From the NCBI GenBank assembly GCA_004299545.1, contig SCRB01000854.1, positions 1 through 12,464 on the forward strand: a DNA stretch of 12,464 bases, written 5' to 3'. Both the position numbers and the translations under genes were made by a program. Under the pieces are notes generated by a model. That model made no database searches and was not told where the DNA came from. It saw nothing but the letters and a program-made list of their open reading frames with translations. Positions 9,043 through 12,464 of the stretch are shown here, one piece after another (within the stretch, counting starts at the first letter, position 1; each line of letters starts with the position of its first letter). The stretch is from Rhizobiaceae bacterium. Its GTDB lineage: Bacteria > Pseudomonadota > Alphaproteobacteria > Rhizobiales > Rhizobiaceae.

Positions 9043-9786
9043 ATGATACCGAACAAGACGCCGGAGACGGGCTCCTTCTTCCAGCGCGACCGCAACTGGC
9101 ACCCGCCAGCCTTCGCGCCGGGCTACAAGACCTCGGTGCTGCGCTCGCCGCAAAAGGCGCTGCTCTCGCTCGACAATACGATCAGCGAGATCACCGGGCC
9201 CGTCTTCGGCCATTCCATCCTGGGCGAACTCGACAACGACCTGATCCACAATTTCGCCAAGCCCGGCGAGAGCGCCATCGGTGAACGCATCATCGTCTAT
9301 GGCCGCGTGCTCGACGAGCGCGGCAAGGCTGTGCCCGGCGCGCTGGTCGAGTTCTGGCAGGCCAATGCCGGCGGCCGCTACCGCCACAAGAAGGAAGGCT
9401 ATATGGCCCCGCTCGATCCGAATTTCGGCGGCTGCGGCCGCACCATCACGGACGAAGACGGCTTCTACACCTTCCGCACCGTCCGGCCCGGCGCCTATCC
9501 CTGGCCGAACGGAGCCAACGATTGGCGCCCGGCCCACATCCATTTCTCGATGTTCGGGCATGGCTTCGCGCAGCGGCTTATCACGCAGATGTATTTCGAG
9601 GGCGATCCGATGATCTGGCAGTGCCCGATCGTCGGGACGGTCGCCGACAGGGCCGCCGTCGAGCAACTGATCGCGGTGCTCGACATGGAAGCGACGATCC
9701 CGATGGATGCGCGAGCCTATAAATTCGATATCGTGCTGAGAGGCCGTCGCTCGACGTTCTTCGAGAATCGGCGCGAGGGGAATTGA
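9043..9786 (+). CDS. pcaH: Protocatechuate 3,4-dioxygenase beta subunit
   Basis: Catalytic, Fe(III)-bearing subunit of the intradiol ring-cleavage enzyme that turns protocatechuate into 3-carboxy-cis,cis-muconate. 247 residues. All four iron ligands are visible: Y113 (GRYRH), Y152 (GAYPW), H165 and H167 (PAHIHFS), plus the active-site Arg R162. These lie five residues after their Pseudomonas counterparts Y108/Y147/H160/H162/R157. ATG 9043 has GAGGT 6 bases upstream; the longer open frame back to 8839 overlaps pobA and is rejected. The partner gene pcaG normally follows immediately but here starts 543 bases later because a toxin-antitoxin pair intervenes. Confidence 0.97.
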   Translation: MIPNKTPETGSFFQRDRNWHPPAFAPGYKTSVLRSPQKALLSLDNTISEITGPVFGHSILGELDNDLIHNFAKPGESAIGERIIVYGRVLDERGKAVPGALVEFWQANAGGRYRHKKEGYMAPLDPNFGGCGRTITDEDGFYTFRTVRPGAYPWPNGANDWRPAHIHFSMFGHGFAQRLITQMYFEGDPMIWQCPIVGTVADRAAVEQLIAVLDMEATIPMDARAYKFDIVLRGRRSTFFENRREGN

Positions 9787-9811
9787 TGCGCTTTGGGGCT
9801 AGCGATACAAT
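9783..9811 (+). promoter_or_regulatory. Predicted sigma-70 promoter of the toxin-antitoxin pair
   Basis: TTGATG (9783-9788) and TACAAT (9806-9811) are separated by exactly 17 bases, and each differs from consensus at two positions. The -35 box overlaps the pcaH stop codon (9784-9786). The antitoxin ATG is 32 bases past the -10. Confidence 0.6.
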
Positions 9812-9826
9812 GAATACATATATCGC
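9802..9826. promoter_or_regulatory. Candidate autoregulatory operator (inverted repeat)
   Basis: GCGATA (9802-9807) and TATCGC (9821-9826) form a perfect 6-base inverted repeat with a 13-base centre. It covers the -10 box and probable transcription start of the toxin-antitoxin promoter, the position expected for repression by a ribbon-helix-helix antitoxin. Confidence 0.5.
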
Positions 9827-9843
9827 ACACGAGGTTTGCAGCT

Positions 9844-10071
9844 ATGCCCACATCGATCCGTCTTGATCCTGAAACCGAGAAACGCCTTGATCATCTCGTC
9901 GCTCGGACTGGTCGCACCAAAGCCTATTATTTACGGGAACTCATTGCGCGCGGCCTTGAGGATATCGAGGACTATTACCTCGCGACTGACGCTCTTGAGC
10001 GCTTGCGGAAAGGTGAGGAACAAATCCACTCCTCGGCTGAGGTGAGAAAAGAGCTTGGCTTGGACAATTGA
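9844..10071 (+). CDS. RelB-like / DUF6290 ribbon-helix-helix antitoxin
   Basis: 75 residues. The N-terminal ribbon-helix-helix (about 2-45) has the typical pattern [20 protein letters not shown] followed by [11 protein letters not shown] and the acidic hinge [11 protein letters not shown]. The C-terminal tail (about 50-75) should wrap and neutralise the toxin. It is expected to bind its own promoter as a dimer. ATG 9844 has GAGGT 8 bases upstream. Its last 17 bases overlap the toxin gene, a standard arrangement for translational coupling. It sits between pcaH and pcaG. Confidence 0.88.
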   Translation: MPTSIRLDPETEKRLDHLVARTGRTKAYYLRELIARGLEDIEDYYLATDALERLRKGEEQIHSSAEVRKELGLDN

Positions 10072-10321
10072 CTATCTGACCTCGGCCAAGCAAGAGTTGC
10101 GGAAGCTTGATCGGCAGGCGGCCAGCCGAATTATCGACTATTTGGATGACAGGGTCGCCCCGCTCGGAAATCCGAGAAGTCTGGGAATTGCGCTTGCTAA
10201 TTCCAAAGAGCAATTGTGGCGGTACAGAATAGGCGATTATCGCGTAATTTGTGAGATTCATGACGCGCGTCCGATCGTACTCGTGGTCCGGATCGGTTAT
10301 CGCAGCGAAGTCTATCGGTAG
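10055..10321 (+). CDS. RelE/ParE-superfamily toxin
   Basis: 88 residues with the RelE fold pattern: N-terminal helical stretch [21 protein letters not shown], then [15 protein letters not shown] (54-68; R56, R58, R63) and the terminal [12 protein letters not shown] (R79, R83, Y87). These are basic and Tyr residues of the kind used by RelE-type ribosome-dependent mRNA interferases. Many relatives have His where Y82 stands. The start is TTG 10055 (MAWTIDYL), inside the antitoxin gene, with GAGGTG and AAAGAG upstream; no ATG gives a complete protein. The stop TAG (10319-10321) overlaps the AGGAAG ribosome-binding site of pcaG. The frame is intact, so a functional toxin is likely. RelE versus ParE activity is undecided. 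Confidence 0.88.
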   Translation: MAWTIDYLTSAKQELRKLDRQAASRIIDYLDDRVAPLGNPRSLGIALANSKEQLWRYRIGDYRVICEIHDARPIVLVVRIGYRSEVYR

Positions 10322-10329
10322 GAAGAAAC

Positions 10330-10944
10330 ATGCTCCAGTCCCTCAACCGTCTCAAGGAAACGCCGTCGCAGACGGCCGGCCCCTATGTCCATATCGGCTG
10401 CGTGCCGAATTTCTGCGAGATCGGGGGCGTCTATCCCGAGGATCTCGGCAAGTCCATGGTCAACGACAAGACCAGGGGCGGGCGCATCACGGTCAAGGGC
10501 CATGTGATCGACGGTGCCGGAATGCCACTTCGCGACGCCCTGATCGAGATCTGGCAGGCGGATGCGGCGGGGCTCTACAACAGCCCGTCCGAAATGCGCG
10601 GCGCGGCCGATCCGAACTTCACCGGCTGGGGCCGCTGCCCGACCGATATGCAGACTGGCGAATTCGCCTTCGAGACGATCAAGCCCGGTCGCGTGCCGTT
10701 TCGCGACGGCCGAATGATGGCGCCGCATATCACCTTCTGGATTGTGGCCCGCGGCATCAATATCGGCCTCCAGACGCGCATGTATTTCGGCGACGAGCAG
10801 AAGGCCAATGAAGAGGACCCAATCCTGCAACGGATCGAGCATAGAGTGCGCGTTCCGACGCTGATCGCGCGCGCCGAGGGCGACACCTATCATTTCGATA
10901 TCCACTTGCAGGGAGAAAACGAGACAGTTTTCTTCGATATCTGA
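10330..10944 (+). CDS. pcaG: Protocatechuate 3,4-dioxygenase alpha subunit
   Basis: 204 residues, family size about 200. It begins with the hallmark KETPSQTAGPYVHIG and contains the intradiol dioxygenase beta-sandwich (IEIWQADAAG, NFTGWGR, HITFWIVARGINIGLQTRMYF). As expected for the alpha subunit it lacks the Tyr/Tyr/His/His iron set of PcaH; it completes the active site at the subunit interface. ATG 10330 is preceded by AGGAAG overlapping the upstream toxin stop, leaving 8 bases between the genes. pcaB follows after 16 bases. The usual direct coupling with pcaH is lost, so equimolar production would depend on read-through across the toxin-antitoxin genes or on the internal promoter. Confidence 0.97.
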   Translation: MLQSLNRLKETPSQTAGPYVHIGCVPNFCEIGGVYPEDLGKSMVNDKTRGGRITVKGHVIDGAGMPLRDALIEIWQADAAGLYNSPSEMRGAADPNFTGWGRCPTDMQTGEFAFETIKPGRVPFRDGRMMAPHITFWIVARGINIGLQTRMYFGDEQKANEEDPILQRIEHRVRVPTLIARAEGDTYHFDIHLQGENETVFFDI

Positions 10945-10960
10945 TGCTGTCCTAAAGCGC

Positions 10961-12019
10961 ATGAGCGTTTCCGTTTTCGAGCATCCTTTCCTGTCCGGTC
11001 TCCTCGGGGACGAAGAAGTTGCGGCCTTCTTTTCCGCCGAGGCGGATCTCAAGGCCATGCTCGCCTTCGAGGGCGCTCTTGCCGCTGCCGAGGCGGAAGC
11101 AGGGCTGATCCCTGAAGCGGCCGTGTCCGCCGTCGCGGAAGCAGTGGCGTCATTCCAGCCGGATTGGGCAAAGCTTCGGGACGGAACCACGCGGGACGGC
11201 GTGGTGGTGCCGGAATTAGTCCGGCAATTGCGGGCCGCTGTGGGCGAACCGCATGCCCGGCACGTGCATTTCGGCGCGACCAGCCAGGACGTGATCGACA
11301 CCAGCCTGGCGATTCGAATGGGCCGCGCGCTCGATATTCTCGAGCGACGCATCGACGAGGTGATCGACGCGCTCGATGCGCTCAACGCCCGAGACGGCAA
11401 GATTGAAGTAATGGCGCATACGCGAATGCAGGCGGCCCTGCCCGTTGCCGCATCCCGGAAGATTTTAAGTTGGCGCCAGCCACTCGTACGGCACGTGGAC
11501 GGGTTGTCGGAAGTCTTCTGGGACGCTGATCTCCTTTCTCTTGGAGGTGCCGTCGGCACCCAGGATTTGCTTGGCGAAAGGAAGGACGCGATTCGCCGGA
11601 AGGTTGCGCAAGATTTGAAGGTTCGAGATCCTATTCTCGCACGCCATTCGGAGCGCGACGGCGTCGTCGTCCTTGCCGACTGGCTGTCGCTTGTGACGGG
11701 CAGTCTCGGCAAGATGGGGCAGGACATGGTGCTCGCGGCGCAAAGCGAGGTCGGCGAGATCAAAATCAAGAGTGGCGGCGGATCGTCCGCCATGCCGCAC
11801 AAGGTCAATCCGGTCGGCGCGGAAATTCTCGTCACGCTCGCCCGCTTCAACGCGACACTCGTTTCCGGCATGCACCAGTCGCTGGTGCATGAAAACGAGC
11901 GTTCCGGCTCGGCCTGGACGCTGGAATGGATGCTGCTGCCGCAAATGGTCGTGGCGGCGGGCGCGGCGCTCAGGACGGCAGTGGATCTGGTGGGAAATAT
12001 CGCATTCGTGTCGAAATAA
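10961..12019 (+). CDS. pcaB: 3-carboxy-cis,cis-muconate cycloisomerase
   Basis: Fumarase/aspartase-superfamily enzyme closing 3-carboxy-cis,cis-muconate to 4-carboxymuconolactone, the step after PcaHG. 352 residues, near the ~353 usual in rhizobia and shorter than the ~450-residue Pseudomonas protein. Conserved blocks are present: HVHFGATSQDVIDTS (101-115) and the superfamily signature GSSAMPHKVNP (274-284) with the catalytic Ser loop. ATG 10961 is used although no strong ribosome-binding site is seen; re-initiation after pcaG, 16 bases upstream, is plausible. It is the last gene of the pob/pca run. pcaC and pcaD, which act next, are not in the window. Confidence 0.95.
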   Translation: MSVSVFEHPFLSGLLGDEEVAAFFSAEADLKAMLAFEGALAAAEAEAGLIPEAAVSAVAEAVASFQPDWAKLRDGTTRDGVVVPELVRQLRAAVGEPHARHVHFGATSQDVIDTSLAIRMGRALDILERRIDEVIDALDALNARDGKIEVMAHTRMQAALPVAASRKILSWRQPLVRHVDGLSEVFWDADLLSLGGAVGTQDLLGERKDAIRRKVAQDLKVRDPILARHSERDGVVVLADWLSLVTGSLGKMGQDMVLAAQSEVGEIKIKSGGGSSAMPHKVNPVGAEILVTLARFNATLVSGMHQSLVHENERSGSAWTLEWMLLPQMVVAAGAALRTAVDLVGNIAFVSK

Positions 12020-12038
12020 GTGCGCCTTCGAGGCTCGC

Positions 12039-12464
12039 TCACATCGCGTTCATCGTCAAAAGCTCGTAGACCGCAACATCCTCGCCCTTTCCGTTCGTCA
12101 CGGCGACATCCCAACGCACCTCGCCGTATTCGCTGTTGCGGCGCGTCTTTTCCTTGACGGTCAGGCGGACGGAAATTTCCTCGCCCGGCGGAACGGGCTT
12201 GATGAAGCGCAGATTGTCGAGGCCGTAATTGGCAAGCACCGGCCCCGGCGCCGGGTCGACGAAGAGGCCGGCGGCGAAAGAGAGGATCAGATAGCCATGG
12301 GCGACGATGCCGCCGAAGAGCGGATTGGCGCTCGCGGCTTCCGCGTCCGTATGGGCATAGAAGGTGTCGCCGGTGAAGCGGGCGAAATGCGCGATGTCGT
12401 CTGCCGTGATCGTGCGCGGGCTGGTACGGATGGTGCGGCCGATCTCCAGTTCGGCGAAGCGCAG
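12039..12464 (-). CDS. paaZ: MaoC-type hydratase domain, probable C-terminus of PaaZ (5'-truncated by window edge)
   Basis: 141 residues in frame to the window edge. It has the MaoC/(R)-hydratase hot-dog fold motif FTGDTFYAHTD (catalytic Asp and His five residues apart, as in PaaZ hydratase) and FGGIVAHGY. The following stretch AAGLFVDPAPGPVLANYGLD, then LRFIKPVPPGEEISVRLTVKEK and EYGEVRWDV, is close to the C-terminal domain of bifunctional PaaZ (oxepin-CoA hydrolase plus semialdehyde dehydrogenase, phenylacetate catabolism). The aldehyde-dehydrogenase half would lie beyond the right edge. A stand-alone MaoC protein remains possible because no N-terminus is seen. It is convergent with pcaB, with 19 bases between the two stops. 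Confidence 0.85.
   Translation of the reverse strand: MRFAELEIGRTIRTSPRTITADDIAHFARFTGDTFYAHTDAEAASANPLFGGIVAHGYLILSFAAGLFVDPAPGPVLANYGLDNLRFIKPVPPGEEISVRLTVKEKTRRNSEYGEVRWDVAVTNGKGEDVAVYELLTMNAM

Noticed and set aside
10312..12114. 600-codon open frame on the minus strand across pcaG and pcaB
   Set aside because: Lies antisense to two well-recognised enzymes. The translation is Ser/Arg/Thr-rich low-complexity sequence with no recognisable domain, as expected from the opposite strand of GC-rich codons.

Overview
This window looks like part of an alphaproteobacterial chromosome or megaplasmid, most likely Rhizobiales (Rhizobium/Sinorhizobium/Shinella-like). The DNA is GC-rich. The pobA, pcaH, pcaG and pcaB products resemble rhizobial proteins. 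A pair of Rhizobiales-style palindromic repeats (stem CCTCTCCCC/GGGGAGAGG) is also present. The assignment comes from recognition by eye, not from a search.

Left part (1-6200), probable pyrimidine or hydantoin catabolism and uptake. The C-terminal four fifths of a dihydropyrimidinase/D-hydantoinase is followed by a small cupin gene on the minus strand. Divergent from the cupin runs a four-gene ABC importer operon: ATPase, two SsuC/TauC-type permeases and an NMT1/THI5-like binding protein, ending at a clear intrinsic terminator. A DUF559 (Vsr-like nuclease fold) gene bracketed by two 55-bp inverted palindromic repeats sits between the ATPase and the first permease. It supplies the last codons and the ribosome-binding context for the permease.

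Middle (6200-6790): a single secreted CHRD-domain protein.

Right part (6786-12464), aromatic catabolism. An AraC-type PobR gene is divergent from pobA (4-hydroxybenzoate 3-hydroxylase, TTG start). pobA is followed by pcaH, pcaG and pcaB, so the encoded route runs 4-hydroxybenzoate -> protocatechuate -> 3-carboxymuconate -> 4-carboxymuconolactone. pcaC, pcaD, pcaIJ and pcaF are not in the window. The genes for the two dioxygenase subunits, normally adjacent, are separated by a complete RelB/RelE-like toxin-antitoxin pair. This pair has its own promoter-like sequence overlapping the pcaH stop codon. Convergent with pcaB is the 3' end of a gene whose product matches the C-terminal MaoC hydratase domain of PaaZ (phenylacetate pathway), so a paa cluster probably begins beyond the right edge.

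The most notable structure is that both metabolic operons have been split by a small selfish-type cassette (repeat-bracketed DUF559; toxin-antitoxin). Each cassette fits its junction so tightly that downstream translation signals are preserved or supplied by the insert.
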